Source: Eggerthellaceae bacterium (GTDB lineage Bacteria; Actinomycetota; Coriobacteriia; Coriobacteriales; Eggerthellaceae). From it: 44,826 nucleotides of DNA. This document shows positions 1 through 8,705 of the stretch, one piece after another; the stretch's first letter is position 1; each line of letters begins with the position of its first letter. The translations under genes were made by a program, and so were the position numbers. The DNA lies in NCBI GenBank assembly GCA_900754495.1, contig CAAEDC010000224.1, positions 1 through 44,826 of the forward strand, written 5' to 3'. The notes below the pieces were generated by a model. It saw nothing but the letters and a program-made list of their open reading frames with translations. It did no database searches and was not told the origin of the DNA.

Positions 1-782
1 CCCGCCATGGGCAGCGCCTTGCTCTGGGAGCCGCGGTGGCTCATGAGCTCGAGCACGAACGGCACGGCCAGGCCGATGACGATGAAGCCCAGCCAGAACG
101 CGACCGCGTAGGGGCCGCTGACCAGGTTGGCGACCGACGCGGCGCCCGCGGCGCCCGCCGAGCCGCCCGCCATGCCGGCGACGGCCAGGAGCGCGATCAC
201 CAGCGCGAGCTCGAGCACCGGCAGCACCAGGCCGGCCTTGCCCAGCCACGGCAGCGCGGCGGCCGCGTCGGCCGCGACGAGGCGCGTGATCAGGAGCGTG
301 ACGGCGATGCCGGTCGAGGCGGCCGACACGATGAACAGGATCGGCAGGACCGCCATGTTCCACAGCGGGAACGCCACGCCCGCGTCGCCCAGCAGCACGC
401 CGGTGTAGGCGGCCACGCACACGGCAAGCACCGCGCCGACGATGTCGAGCGCCTTGGGGGTGCCCTTCTTGACCAGCAGGACGATGAGGTCGACGATGCT
501 CACGACGAGGAACGCCGACAGGATGATGACGCCCCAGGCCATGACGGAGCCGAGGTTGGCCACCAGGCCGAAGAAGCGCAGCGGGTTCATGAGGCCCGCG
601 TGGGCGTCGACGACCAGCATCAGCGTGCCCACCGCCACGGCGACGGGCGCCACGATGAAGGCGACCTTCTTCATCGTGGGGGCGGGGGTCTTGGCCCAGT
701 TGGTCAGCGCGCCCAGCACGAACGCGCCGGCGCCCAGGCCCGCCAGGAACAGGTATATCGCGATGATCGCATCCCACACCAT
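1..782 (-). CDS. NrfD/TtrC-like membrane anchor subunit of oxidoreductase complex 1 (3' end missing)
   Basis: This is the integral membrane subunit expected to exchange electrons between the quinone pool and the ferredoxin subunit encoded just upstream. The visible 260 residues are strongly hydrophobic, with about eight predicted membrane spans. They start MVWDAIIAIYLFLAGLGAGA, the typical N-terminus of NrfD/PsrC/TtrC proteins. The protein aligns along its length with the complete 290-residue paralogue at 8706-9578, so roughly 30 C-terminal residues lie beyond the left edge. The ATG at 782 begins one base after the stop codon of the ferredoxin gene, which implies translational coupling in a catalytic-ferredoxin-anchor operon. 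The family is clear; the quinone type and electron direction cannot be read from sequence. Confidence 0.88.
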   Translation of the reverse strand, partial: MVWDAIIAIYLFLAGLGAGAFVLGALTNWAKTPAPTMKKVAFIVAPVAVAVGTLMLVVDAHAGLMNPLRFFGLVANLGSVMAWGVIILSAFLVVSIVDLIVLLVKKGTPKALDIVGAVLAVCVAAYTGVLLGDAGVAFPLWNMAVLPILFIVSAASTGIAVTLLITRLVAADAAAALPWLGKAGLVLPVLELALVIALLAVAGMAGGSAGAAGAASVANLVSGPYAVAFWLGFIVIGLAVPFVLELMSHRGSQSKALPMA

Positions 783-783
783 G

Positions 784-1413
784 TTAGTTCACCCCCTCGT
801 AGGGCTTGACGACGTTGCCGCCGCGATGCACGGCGGAAGCCACCGGCATGGCGTCGATGTCGGACAGCCCGATGTAGGTCAGATGCGGGTTGAGGCCCAG
901 ATCGCTGTAGAGCGCCTCGCTGCCGCCCGCCTCCGCGATGCGCTTGGAGATGTCGCTGTCGGGATCGTTGAGGTCGCCGAAGATGCGCGCCTTGGTGACG
1001 CAGGTGGCGACGCACGCCGGCAGCAGACCCTCGCTGGAGCGGTGGTGGCAGAAGGTGCACTTCTCCACCTCGCCGGACTCCAGCTGGTAGCGCGCCTGGT
1101 AGGGGCACGCCGCCATGCAGTACTTGCAGCCGATGCACTTCTCGGGGTCGACCTGGACGGTGCCGTCCTCGGCCTTGTAGCTGGCGCCCGTCGGGCACAC
1201 CCTCACGCAGGGCGCGTCCTCGCAGTGGTTGCACTGCTTGGGCACGTTCGCGCGGGCGATGCGACCGTCGGGACGCTCCACGTCGAAGCTCTCGATCCAG
1301 GTGTTGAATTTGTCGGCAGGCACGCCGTTCTCGTACTTGCATGCCACCACACAGGCGTTGCAGCCGATGCAGAGGGCAAGGTCAATCAGCATGCCAAGCT
1401 TTTTCTCGCTCAT
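784..1413 (-). CDS. TtrB/DmsB-like 4Fe-4S ferredoxin subunit, complex 1
   Basis: This 209-residue electron-transfer subunit would pass electrons between the membrane anchor and the molybdenum subunit. Four cysteine groups are visible: CIGCNACVVACKYENG near the N-terminus, CNHCEDAPCVRVCPTGA, CIGCKYCMAACPY, and a CTFCHH...LLPACVATC group. This is the four-cluster pattern of the DmsB/PsrB/TtrB family. There is no Tat signal, as usual for a subunit that is exported by riding with its catalytic partner. The ATG at 1413 follows an AAGGAGG ribosome-binding site that overlaps the stop codon of the catalytic gene; the gap is 15 bases. The protein is a close paralogue of the product of 9578-10210. Confidence 0.93.
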   Translation of the reverse strand: MSEKKLGMLIDLALCIGCNACVVACKYENGVPADKFNTWIESFDVERPDGRIARANVPKQCNHCEDAPCVRVCPTGASYKAEDGTVQVDPEKCIGCKYCMAACPYQARYQLESGEVEKCTFCHHRSSEGLLPACVATCVTKARIFGDLNDPDSDISKRIAEAGGSEALYSDLGLNPHLTYIGLSDIDAMPVASAVHRGGNVVKPYEGVN

Positions 1414-1428
1414 ATTCGCTTACCCTCC

Positions 1429-4400
1429 TTACGCCTTCTCGATCTTCCACATACCGCCAACGCGGCCAGGGGATGCGGCCTCGTTCTCGGAGTAGATGCT
1501 CAGCACGCCGTCCTTGCTGACCAGCGGATCGAGCATCTGATGCGTGCGGACGCCGGCGGCGATGGCCGGGTTGCCCGGCGTCAGCTTGCCGTCGATCTCG
1601 ATGTCCTGAGCACCGTAGTTGATGTGCTCGTAGCCGAAGGCGATGGCGAAAGCGCCTTTCGCCTGGCCGGCACGGACCATGGCCTCGCCCTCGGACACAT
1701 CGCCCATCGGGGTGATGCAGCGGACGCGGTCGCCGTCCTTGATGCCCAGCTCGGCCGCATCCTCGCGGTTCATCTCGATGTAGTTGTGATCGCAGATGCC
1801 GCGCATGATGGGGCTGTTGGACAGCATCGAAACCGTGCGGAAGCGCGGCTTGTGCTCGGAGTTGAGGAACGGGTACTCCTCGCGGGAGAACATGTCCTCG
1901 GTGTAGGACATATCGGACAGGCGCTCACGCGTGTAGTGGAGCACCGGCCAGGTGCCCTCGCCGGAGTAGCAGTTCTTGTACGTGGCGCGCTTCTCGGAGT
2001 AGATGAAGGTCTGGTGATCCTTCTCGTAGCCCATGCAGTGGATGCCGTCGGGCTCGCGAACGTACTCGATGGGCCAGTAGCGGCCGCCACGGGACAGGAC
2101 GTTGAGGACCTTGGGCCACTCTTCGTCGGTGACGCAGGCCTTCATGTCCTCGGGCAGCGCGTCGAGACCCTGCAGGTGCGCCTCCTCGTCGGAGATGTCG
2201 GCGACCGGATCGTTGGCGTACGCCAGGTTGGCGATCGCCTTCAGGTAGAAGTCGCCCGCGTCATGCAGCGGCCAGGCGTTGCCGGTGGTGTCCTTGATGG
2301 CGCCCTCGCCGAAGCCGGGCAGGTCGATGGCCTCGGCCACGTCGCACAGGAACGCCTCCCAGCTGGCGTAGCGGCCATCCTCAAGCTGCACGCTCTCGGG
2401 GGTCTTGACGGGCCAGCGCACCGTGGTGCCGTAGCCGACCCACGTGGTGCCCGGGGTGGGCAGGCCGTAGCTCTCGTACGGGGTCACGTCGGGCACGATG
2501 TAGTCCGCATACTGGGCATGCTCGCCCACGAACACGTCGCACGCGATGTGCAGCGGCAGGATCTCGGGGTCGCACAGACGCTCGATGACCTCGTCGCGCA
2601 TGGCGCCCGGCGTGGCCTGGATCGTGTTGACCATCCAAGACGTGAGGATCTTGCACTGGTACGGGTACTGGTTCACGATGGACATAAGAGCCTGGCTGTC
2701 AGAAGAGGAGCCGAGCGGGAACCAGGGCATCTTCGGCTTCGGGTCGGTCTCGCCCGCAGCGACGCGATTCTTGTACTCGTCCGTCTTGTCCCATGCCTTG
2801 CTGGTACGGGAGATCGCCTGAGCGGTGATCTTGGGCTTGTCCGCAACGGTGGCCAGATCGTAACGAGCGCCCTTGCCCGCGGTGGTGGGGCTGGGGCTGT
2901 TGGGGGCGTTGCCGCCGATCATCTGGTTGGTACCCATCATCATGTGCAGCATGTTGGCGCCCACCATGCAGTCGACGCCGTGCACGGATGCGCACTCGCC
3001 GCCCTTATGGCACACGCTGACCTTCTGCCCATGGGAGGTGAACTCCTTGGCGATGCGCTCGATGTCCTCGACCGACACGCCGGTGATCTCGGAGTACTCC
3101 TCGATGGTGTACTCGTTGACCGACTCGGTGAGGATAGCGAAGCCGGTGCGCACCTTGACGCCGTTCACTTCGCCCTCGAAGTCGAGCACGCCCTTGGAGC
3201 AATTGTCCGTGATGGCGGGCTGGTTGGTCTCAGCGTCGATGCAGACGAACTGGTCGACGGGCTTGCCGTCCTTGTCCAGCTTCTCGGGGGCGTTGATGCC
3301 CGCGTCGGCAGGACGCATGAGCTTCTTGTAGTTGGGATGGTTCTCGTCGTCGATGACGAGGAACGAACCGTTGCAGAACGCGGCGTAGCCTGCGGCGAGG
3401 GCGGCCTTCTGGTTGGTGAAGGACATCGCCTCGGCATCGAAGGTCTTGTCGGCGATCATCTTCTGGATGAGGGCCGCGCAGAACGCCGAGTTGGTTGCCG
3501 GCTTGATGGGGATCCAGTTGATCCCGGGCAGCGTGGGGGTCACGCAGCCGTTGGCCAGCGAGGGATCCAGAACGTCGATCTTGAGCTTGCCAGCCGCGAG
3601 GTTGGCGGCGGTGCGCTTGCCGGAGCTCTGGTAGTTGATCATGCTACCGCCGGGGAAAGCGCCCAGCCAGATAGCGTATTCGGCCTCTTCGGGATCAGGG
3701 CTGAGGCCGGTGCCCGATGTTGCCAGCGAACTCGCTGAATTAGCGACCGCTCAACTGGAGGCGTGTCCGTACGCGTTGACGGAGCCGAAGCTGCCGGCAA
3801 AGCGGCTGGAGAAGTTGCCGCGGCCGTCGGAACGGCTGCCCAGCATCACCAGCTGATTGGACACGGGGCCCAAGGAGGGCTCATCGGGGTTCATAGGGGT
3901 CTTGGTGTCGTGCAGGGCGCGGAAACCGGTGACCTCGCGATCCTCGCCGATCTCCTCGAACAGCTTGCCGCCCTCGACAACCTCGTTGATCAGCTGATCC
4001 CAGCTGATGGGCTTCCACTTGCCCTCGCCGCGCTTGCCCGCGCGCTTGAGCGGCGTGGTGATGCGGTCGGGCTGGGTGTAGCCGTCCAGCGTGCCGTTGC
4101 CGCGGCCACAGATGCTGCCGCGCAGCAGGTTGCCCTTGCCGTTGGCGTAGCTCATGGTCTGGTACGCCTCGGTGAGGGGCGCCTCGAAATCCAGATACGG
4201 ATAGGCGCACGCCGGGTTGTAGGGGTTTCCGCCCACGCTCAGGACGCGACCCGTCTCGCGGTCCATCTTCACGCGGTTGCCGCAGGAGCTGTAACACCCC
4301 ACGCAGCCGGAATAGCGGACGATAACGTCCTCGTTGACGGTGACATCGCCGGTTTTGGGATCCACCTTCGCCTCGATGGGCTGGCCATGCTTGGGTGCGG

Positions 4401-4527
4401 GGAACTCAGTGTCCGCAGCCAAGGCGCGGTTTGCTTGACCGCTCAGGCCGACGCCGACAACCGACAGCGCGCCGACGGCCGCAGCGGCCTTGACGAACGT
4501 GCGTCGATTGATGTTCATCGATTCCAT
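1429..4527 (-). CDS. Tat-exported TtrA-type molybdopterin oxidoreductase, predicted selenoprotein (Sec259)
   Basis: Read through the in-frame UGA at 3751-3753, this gene encodes 1032 residues, the usual size of tetrathionate reductase subunit A. The ATG at 4527 follows GAGGAGGAGGGT. Residues 7-13 (NRRTFVK) begin a Tat signal, so the enzyme should act outside the cytoplasmic membrane. Cys75, Cys78, Cys82 and Cys140 form the 4Fe-4S site. The stretch KRAGKRGEGKWKPIS and the following segment match my recollection of TtrA. The UGA is codon 259 in NAYGHASS-U, where TtrA has its molybdenum-binding cysteine, and the same reading frame continues past it with conserved family sequence. A hairpin at 3724-3737 fits a bacterial SECIS. 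It is first in its operon. The substrate is unknown: tetrathionate, another sulfur or selenium oxyanion, or an organic acceptor are all possible. Confidence 0.88.
3724..3737 (-). promoter_or_regulatory. SECIS-like hairpin after the UGA of catalytic subunit 1
   Basis: Counting from the base after UGA, nucleotides 14-18 (CAGCG) pair with 23-27 (CGCUG) around an AGUU loop, and positions 13 and 28 add a U-G wobble. Bacterial SECIS elements are short hairpins inside the coding region, with the loop about 16-37 nucleotides after the UGA and a G among the first loop bases. This hairpin meets both conditions. The same position, stem length and loop occur after the UGA of the second paralogue although the stem bases differ. 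Its function is inferred. Confidence 0.72.
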
Positions 4528-4887
4528 ACCCTCCTCCTCTTCTCGTCTTGTGTTGGACATGGCGCATGAAAGTATGGCGCGCGGCGCGCGCGGGCGCATG
4601 ACCGCGATATGACCATTTCCGGGGGTGATTGCCGCCAAGGCGGCTCCATCAGGCCGTTTTTCCTCACCACGATATGACTAGACACGCAAGAAATGGCTTA
4701 ACGAGGGAGAATCGCGCGGTGCTGCAGCAGTGCAGCAGGGGTGATGCTATAGTGGGATGCGGCTCAATTTATAGATTGAAGCTAGGTTTTTTCGACCCGC
4801 GTGGTGGGGATTTGATCGGTCGCGCGGGATGAGATTTTTAACGAAAACGGAGGCGGGAGCGCTCCGTCGTGCAAAGGGGGACTGGAC
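4528..4887. promoter_or_regulatory. Divergent control region between oxidoreductase operon 1 and the LuxR-type gene
   Basis: This 360-base gap separates divergently transcribed genes and contains no convincing coding region. Two direct repeats share CGATATGAC exactly (4605-4613 and 4670-4678) and match in 12 of 16 bases in a wider frame (4599-4614 and 4664-4679). A dyad TCAAT-N6-ATTGA lies at 4764-4779, and a -10-like TATAGT at 4748-4753 has no good -35 at normal spacing. These are candidate regulator sites. No binding protein can be assigned from sequence, though the adjacent LuxR-type regulator is the natural suspect. Confidence 0.4.
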
Positions 4888-6456
4888 GTGGGCGAGATCG
4901 CCGCGCGCCTGAAATCATTCAACTCGTGCAATATCGGCCTGTCGTTCTTCTTGGCGTGGAGCTACATGACCGTGTTCACCTCCAGCGTCTACACCGGCGA
5001 GGGCGATCCGTTCGGCATCGAGCGCTTGTGGATGGTAAGCGCTGCGGCGCAGGTGGTTGCCGCCCTGATCGGCCTCGCGCTTGGACGCGCCGGCAAGCTG
5101 AGAGCCGGCAAGGGCTGGGGCATCGTGAGCGCGGTCGCCGCGCTGGCGGGCAATATCGCTCTGTGGCTGTGCTTCAAGGGGCCTGATCTGTACTGGGCGC
5201 TGCTCCCCTTCACCGGCATCGCCATCGGCATCAGCATGGCGTCGTTCAGCGTGATGTGGGGAGCGCGCCTCGCGCGGTGCGACTACTCCCAGATCGAGTT
5301 CGACGTCCTGGGCAGCTTCGCCATCGCGTTCGCGCTGTACTGCATCACGCTGCCGATGAAGCTCAACGGCATCCCCCAGCTCATCATCGCGAGCGTGCTG
5401 CCGGTCGCCTCCGCATGGCTGGCGCTTCGCAACGGCCGGAAGGACGCCTCGCGCGAGGACGAGCGCGCCACACGCGCCTACGCCCAGCCGCATGCCCGCG
5501 AGACCCTGCGCGGGAACGGCTCGACGTTCGTGATGATGGGATCGCTGTGGGTGATCGCGGCCTTTCTGCGCGTCATCTACACGCCCTATGGCGCGGCGGA
5601 CACGTTCATACACTATTTCGCGCCCTTTTTCCTGGCGTGCATCGCCTCGATCGTGCTGTTCGGCGCTCTTGTGTGGCTCGCGCGCCACATCAACGTGACG
5701 CTGGCGTTCCGCTGGGCGATCCCGTTCTTTTTGGCGTCGCTTGCCGCGGTGTGCTTCGACCCGTTCAGCGTAGGCTTCTACTCGATCGCCTACACGCTCA
5801 ACTACCTGGGCATGTTCGGCGTGCAGGTGAGCCTGTGGATGGCGATGGCCAAGTTCGCCCGCCGCAACCCCGGCGCGGCCCCTTTGGTGTTCATGGGATA
5901 CCTCGTCGCGAGCGGCGTGGGCATCATGGCGGGCGGCGCACTCGGCAGCATGGCATGGGAGCAGTTCGCCGGAACGCAGCGGCTTGCCGTGGCGCTCGTG
6001 GTGCTGTCCCTCTGCGCGTTCTTGGCGCTCCTGCTCGGCTTCAGCCCCCATTGGCGCACGCCGGGCACCGTCAAACGCGTGGTCAAGGCGAGCTCTTTCG
6101 GCGAGGGCGGCACGTCTGAGCAGAAGGAAGACCCCGGATCCTCCGCGGACGACAGCGCGAAGAGTGCCGCCGAAACCTCTGACGAGGCGTCGAGCGATAC
6201 GTTCCCGCAGCTCTCCGAAGAGGAAATGCTCTCGCTGCTCATCCGCAACAAGGCGCGCTCGCTGCAGCAGGAGTTCGGCCTCACCGCACGCGAGACCGAG
6301 ATCGCCGAGCTGTTGCTCGCAGGCCGCAGCCGCCCCTACATCCGCGACGAGCTGATGATCTCGCTCAACACCGTGCACACCCACGCCAGCAACATCTTCT
6401 CCAAGTGCGGCGTCCACTCCCAGCAGGAGCTCATCGACCTGGCGCGCGGGAAATAG
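4888..6456 (+). CDS. Membrane-embedded LuxR-family transcriptional regulator
   Basis: This 522-residue protein joins a multi-pass membrane domain (about residues 10-400, roughly ten to twelve hydrophobic spans) to a charged linker and a C-terminal LuxR-type helix-turn-helix. The HTH is marked by LTARETEIAELLLAGRS and SLNTVHTHASNIFSKCGV. The GTG at 4888 follows AAAGGGGG. The architecture is that of a one-component sensor that binds DNA while anchored in the membrane. Such regulators are common beside molybdoenzyme operons in Eggerthellaceae. It is transcribed divergently from operon 1, so it most likely controls that operon, or both operons. The ligand is unknown, and no receiver or kinase domain is present. 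Confidence 0.88.
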   Translation: MGEIAARLKSFNSCNIGLSFFLAWSYMTVFTSSVYTGEGDPFGIERLWMVSAAAQVVAALIGLALGRAGKLRAGKGWGIVSAVAALAGNIALWLCFKGPDLYWALLPFTGIAIGISMASFSVMWGARLARCDYSQIEFDVLGSFAIAFALYCITLPMKLNGIPQLIIASVLPVASAWLALRNGRKDASREDERATRAYAQPHARETLRGNGSTFVMMGSLWVIAAFLRVIYTPYGAADTFIHYFAPFFLACIASIVLFGALVWLARHINVTLAFRWAIPFFLASLAAVCFDPFSVGFYSIAYTLNYLGMFGVQVSLWMAMAKFARRNPGAAPLVFMGYLVASGVGIMAGGALGSMAWEQFAGTQRLAVALVVLSLCAFLALLLGFSPHWRTPGTVKRVVKASSFGEGGTSEQKEDPGSSADDSAKSAAETSDEASSDTFPQLSEEEMLSLLIRNKARSLQQEFGLTARETEIAELLLAGRSRPYIRDELMISLNTVHTHASNIFSKCGVHSQQELIDLARGK

Positions 6457-6485
6457 GATAACTAGCGCAGGAGGCACGTTTCCAT

Positions 6486-6514
6486 TTGGCGGCGAGAGCG
6501 CTTTCCTCTAAACT
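6486..6514 (+). promoter_or_regulatory. Candidate promoter of the GntR-SPFH pair
   Basis: TTGGCG at 6486-6491 and TAAACT at 6509-6514 are separated by 17 bases; each matches the sigma-70 consensus in four of six positions. Transcription would start near 6521, about 28 bases before the ATG at 6549. This supports that start codon over the in-frame TTG at 6486, which would lie inside the -35 box. Confidence 0.4.
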
Positions 6515-6548
6515 AGCGGAAACGCCTGGAAAGGAACCACCGGCACTT

Positions 6549-6953
6549 ATGAGCCCGCGACGCGACGACAACTCACAGCCCCCCATCAAGATCGACAAGG
6601 AGAGCGGCATCCCCATCTGGCTGCAGCTGCGAAACCGTCTGATCTACCTCATCACGTCCGGATACTACAAAGTCGGCGATAAGATCCCCACGGTACGCGA
6701 GCTTTCCGTCGCGATCGGTGTCAACTACAACACTGTCGGAAAAGTGTACCGGGACATCGAACGCGATGGCTACATCATCTCCCAGCGCGGCAGGGGCACC
6801 TTCGTCCACGACGCCTACATCTCCAACGAGGAAACCGCCGACCAGGCGGCGGATGCGCTCATCGACGAGTTCATCCGGCAATGCCTGGAGATGGGCATCG
6901 TACGCGACGACATCCCCAAGCTGGTGAGAAAACGGCTCGGCAAATTCTCCTAG
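6549..6953 (+). CDS. GntR-family regulator, YtrA-type
   Basis: This 134-residue protein has an N-terminal winged helix-turn-helix (PTVRELSVAIGVNYNTV, then YRDIERDGYIISQRGRGTFV) followed by only about 45 helical residues. That short C-terminal arm is the hallmark of YtrA-type GntR repressors, which lack a large effector domain. An upstream in-frame TTG at 6486 has an AGGAGG about 11 bases ahead, but I prefer the ATG at 6549 because a candidate promoter covers the upstream start. The gene lies 27 bases before the SPFH gene and probably controls that bicistron. YtrA regulators usually accompany ABC transporters, so the pairing with an SPFH protein is unusual. Confidence 0.85.
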   Translation: MSPRRDDNSQPPIKIDKESGIPIWLQLRNRLIYLITSGYYKVGDKIPTVRELSVAIGVNYNTVGKVYRDIERDGYIISQRGRGTFVHDAYISNEETADQAADALIDEFIRQCLEMGIVRDDIPKLVRKRLGKFS

Positions 6954-6980
6954 CACGACGATCGCCCGAAAGGAAGCATC

Positions 6981-7901
6981 ATGGGTATTCGAATAGCTGG
7001 CGGCAAAGACCCCAAACCCCGCAAAAAGCCCGCGAAAACCGATGAGGTCGTGGAAACGAGCGAGGCAAACCGCTTCGGCGTCTATCTGTTCGCCATGGCG
7101 CTGTTCGTTATCGGCTTCGCCGTGACGTTCTTCGCGGCATTCGCCTGGGTCGGCCCCATCACAGTGATCGTCGCAGCGGTGGTGGGCGCGCTTCTTTCGT
7201 CGTGCATCCGCGTTGCCGCGCAGTGGGAGCGCGTCGTCATCCTGCACCTCGGCAGGTTCCGACGCATCGCCGGGCCGGGCATCTATCTGACCGTGCCCTT
7301 CATCGAATCCATCGCCACGCGGGTCGATCAGCGCGTGCGCATCATGTCGTTCTCCGCCGAAGCCGCCCTTACGCGCGACCTGGTTCCCGTCGACATCGAT
7401 GCGGTTATCTTCTGGATGGTATGGGACGCCAAGAAGGCGTGTTTGGAAGTCGAGGATTACCCCAAAGCCGTCCTGTGGTCCGCCCAGACGGCGATGCGCG
7501 ACGCCATAGGCCAGCTGGAGCTTTCCGACCTCTCGCCCAGGCGCAAGCAGATCGACAACGATCTGCAGGAACTGCTCGGTGAAAAATGCGAGCAATGGGG
7601 CATCTCCGTGCTGTCGGTCGAGATCCGCGATATCGCTGTTCCCGAAGACCTGCAAAACGCCCTATCGCGCGAAGCTCAAGCGCAATCCGAATGCAATGCG
7701 CGCGTTCTGCTCAGCGAAGTGGAGAAGGACATCTCCGAGATGCTGGTGGAAGCTGCCGCGGTATACGAGAAGAACCCGCTCGCCCTCAAGCTGCGCTCCA
7801 TGAACATGGCATACGAAGGCGTCAAAGAGTCCCGCGGCGTCGTGCTCGCACCCAGCAGCCTGGCAGATGGCTTCAACCTCAAAGTGGGCGACGGGGACTA
7901 G
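6981..7901 (+). CDS. SPFH/band 7 (stomatin-like, slipin) membrane protein
   Basis: This 306-residue protein has a charged N-terminus, two adjacent hydrophobic segments at about residues 30-75, and then a band 7 domain. The band 7 domain begins near RVVILHLGRFRRIAGPGIYL and includes RVDQRVRIMSF and DLVPVDIDAVIFW. SPFH proteins form oligomeric scaffolds in membranes and can organise or stabilise other membrane complexes. Bacterial slipins often sit with NfeD partners; none is seen here. AAAGGAAGC precedes the ATG, and the gene follows the GntR regulator closely. Its place between two respiratory membrane complexes suggests, without proving, a role in their assembly or in membrane stress. Confidence 0.87.
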   Translation: MGIRIAGGKDPKPRKKPAKTDEVVETSEANRFGVYLFAMALFVIGFAVTFFAAFAWVGPITVIVAAVVGALLSSCIRVAAQWERVVILHLGRFRRIAGPGIYLTVPFIESIATRVDQRVRIMSFSAEAALTRDLVPVDIDAVIFWMVWDAKKACLEVEDYPKAVLWSAQTAMRDAIGQLELSDLSPRRKQIDNDLQELLGEKCEQWGISVLSVEIRDIAVPEDLQNALSREAQAQSECNARVLLSEVEKDISEMLVEAAAVYEKNPLALKLRSMNMAYEGVKESRGVVLAPSSLADGFNLKVGDGD

Positions 7902-7996
7902 AGGGCGGACGGAAGCAAACGCCGCGAACGCGGCGGCGACCAAGGCAGCATGCCGCGGGATGTGTCCCGCCTGTGCCCGTGACCATATCCAAAGCG

Positions 7997-8029
7997 GAGG
8001 GGCCGCAGCTCGTCGAGCTGCGGCCCCTC
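7997..8029. terminator. Strong palindrome between convergent SPFH and TorD-like genes
   Basis: Two perfect 16-base arms (GAGGGGCCGCAGCTCG and its complement) surround a single base. The element lies between genes that converge, 95 bases past one stop and 23 past the other. It probably acts as a bidirectional terminator, although no long T-run follows on either side. Confidence 0.6.
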
Positions 8030-8052
8030 ATTCATCGGCATTGTCGATGACG

Positions 8053-8691
8053 TTAACCCACGATCGCCGCCACCGTATCGGCGGCAAGCCGGCATACCCT
8101 TGCATAGAAATCGTCCTCGAATCGCTCGAGGCAATCCGCAGCCTTTCCAAACCATCGATTCGGATGATCTCCGGCAAATGAGACGAACAGCTCTTCGCTG
8201 CGCGCGCGGATCGCGGGATCCGTCGATGAGACGGCGGATCCCGCCAGAAACGAAAGGAACGCCAGCTCGGAGGCGAACGAATCGGGCTTGAGCTTCTGCA
8301 CCGACAGGTCATGGCCCTCGATGAGACGGTAATCGAACCCGACCGCTTGATAGCATTTGAGCGTGTGCTCGTACCAACGCCCCTCGGTGGTTCCGTAGCG
8401 GAACCTACCCTCGTCAGGATACCCCGAGCGAATCGAATCCTCGTAGAGCGGCACGTATGCCGGATGCGACGAGACGAAGAAGCGGTCATAGTAGCGCTGC
8501 TCGAGATCGGAGGATCCATCCCCGCCTTCGAACCCTTTGACGCCCAGCGCCGCAGCCACCTCGCCGATGCGGGTGAGCACCCCCTTCTCGGGGATGCTCA
8601 CCAATGCGGAAACGCAGGCGTCGGCGACGACACAGAAGCCCTTGAGCTCCTCGGGGGAGATGGCGTTGCTCTTTCCGACGGCGGAATCCAT
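8053..8691 (-). CDS. TorD/DmsD-family molybdoenzyme chaperone
   Basis: This 212-residue all-helical protein has the landmarks of the TorD family: a YYDRFFVSSHPAYVPLYEDS segment, then SFASELAFLSFLAGSA and FAGDHPNRWF. These chaperones bind the Tat signal of a molybdoenzyme, hold the apoenzyme until the cofactor is inserted, and then release it for export. The ATG at 8691 follows GAAAGGCGAACCC and lies 14 bases after the anchor gene stop, which makes it the last gene of operon 2. No equivalent is visible for operon 1, whose end is outside the window. One chaperone might serve both. Confidence 0.87.
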   Translation of the reverse strand: MDSAVGKSNAISPEELKGFCVVADACVSALVSIPEKGVLTRIGEVAAALGVKGFEGGDGSSDLEQRYYDRFFVSSHPAYVPLYEDSIRSGYPDEGRFRYGTTEGRWYEHTLKCYQAVGFDYRLIEGHDLSVQKLKPDSFASELAFLSFLAGSAVSSTDPAIRARSEELFVSFAGDHPNRWFGKAADCLERFEDDFYARVCRLAADTVAAIVG

Positions 8692-8705
8692 GGGTTCGCC
8701 TTTCG

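Noticed and set aside
442..3738. Very long open frame on the plus strand opposite operon 1
   Set aside because: It is antisense to clear ferredoxin and molybdoenzyme genes, has no recognisable domain and reflects the high-GC codon bias of the true strand.
1429..4527. Two separate genes or a pseudogene at catalytic subunit 1
   Set aside because: The second part lacks a ribosome-binding site and starts mid-domain, and the UGA is exactly shared in position with the paralogue at the metal-ligand codon.
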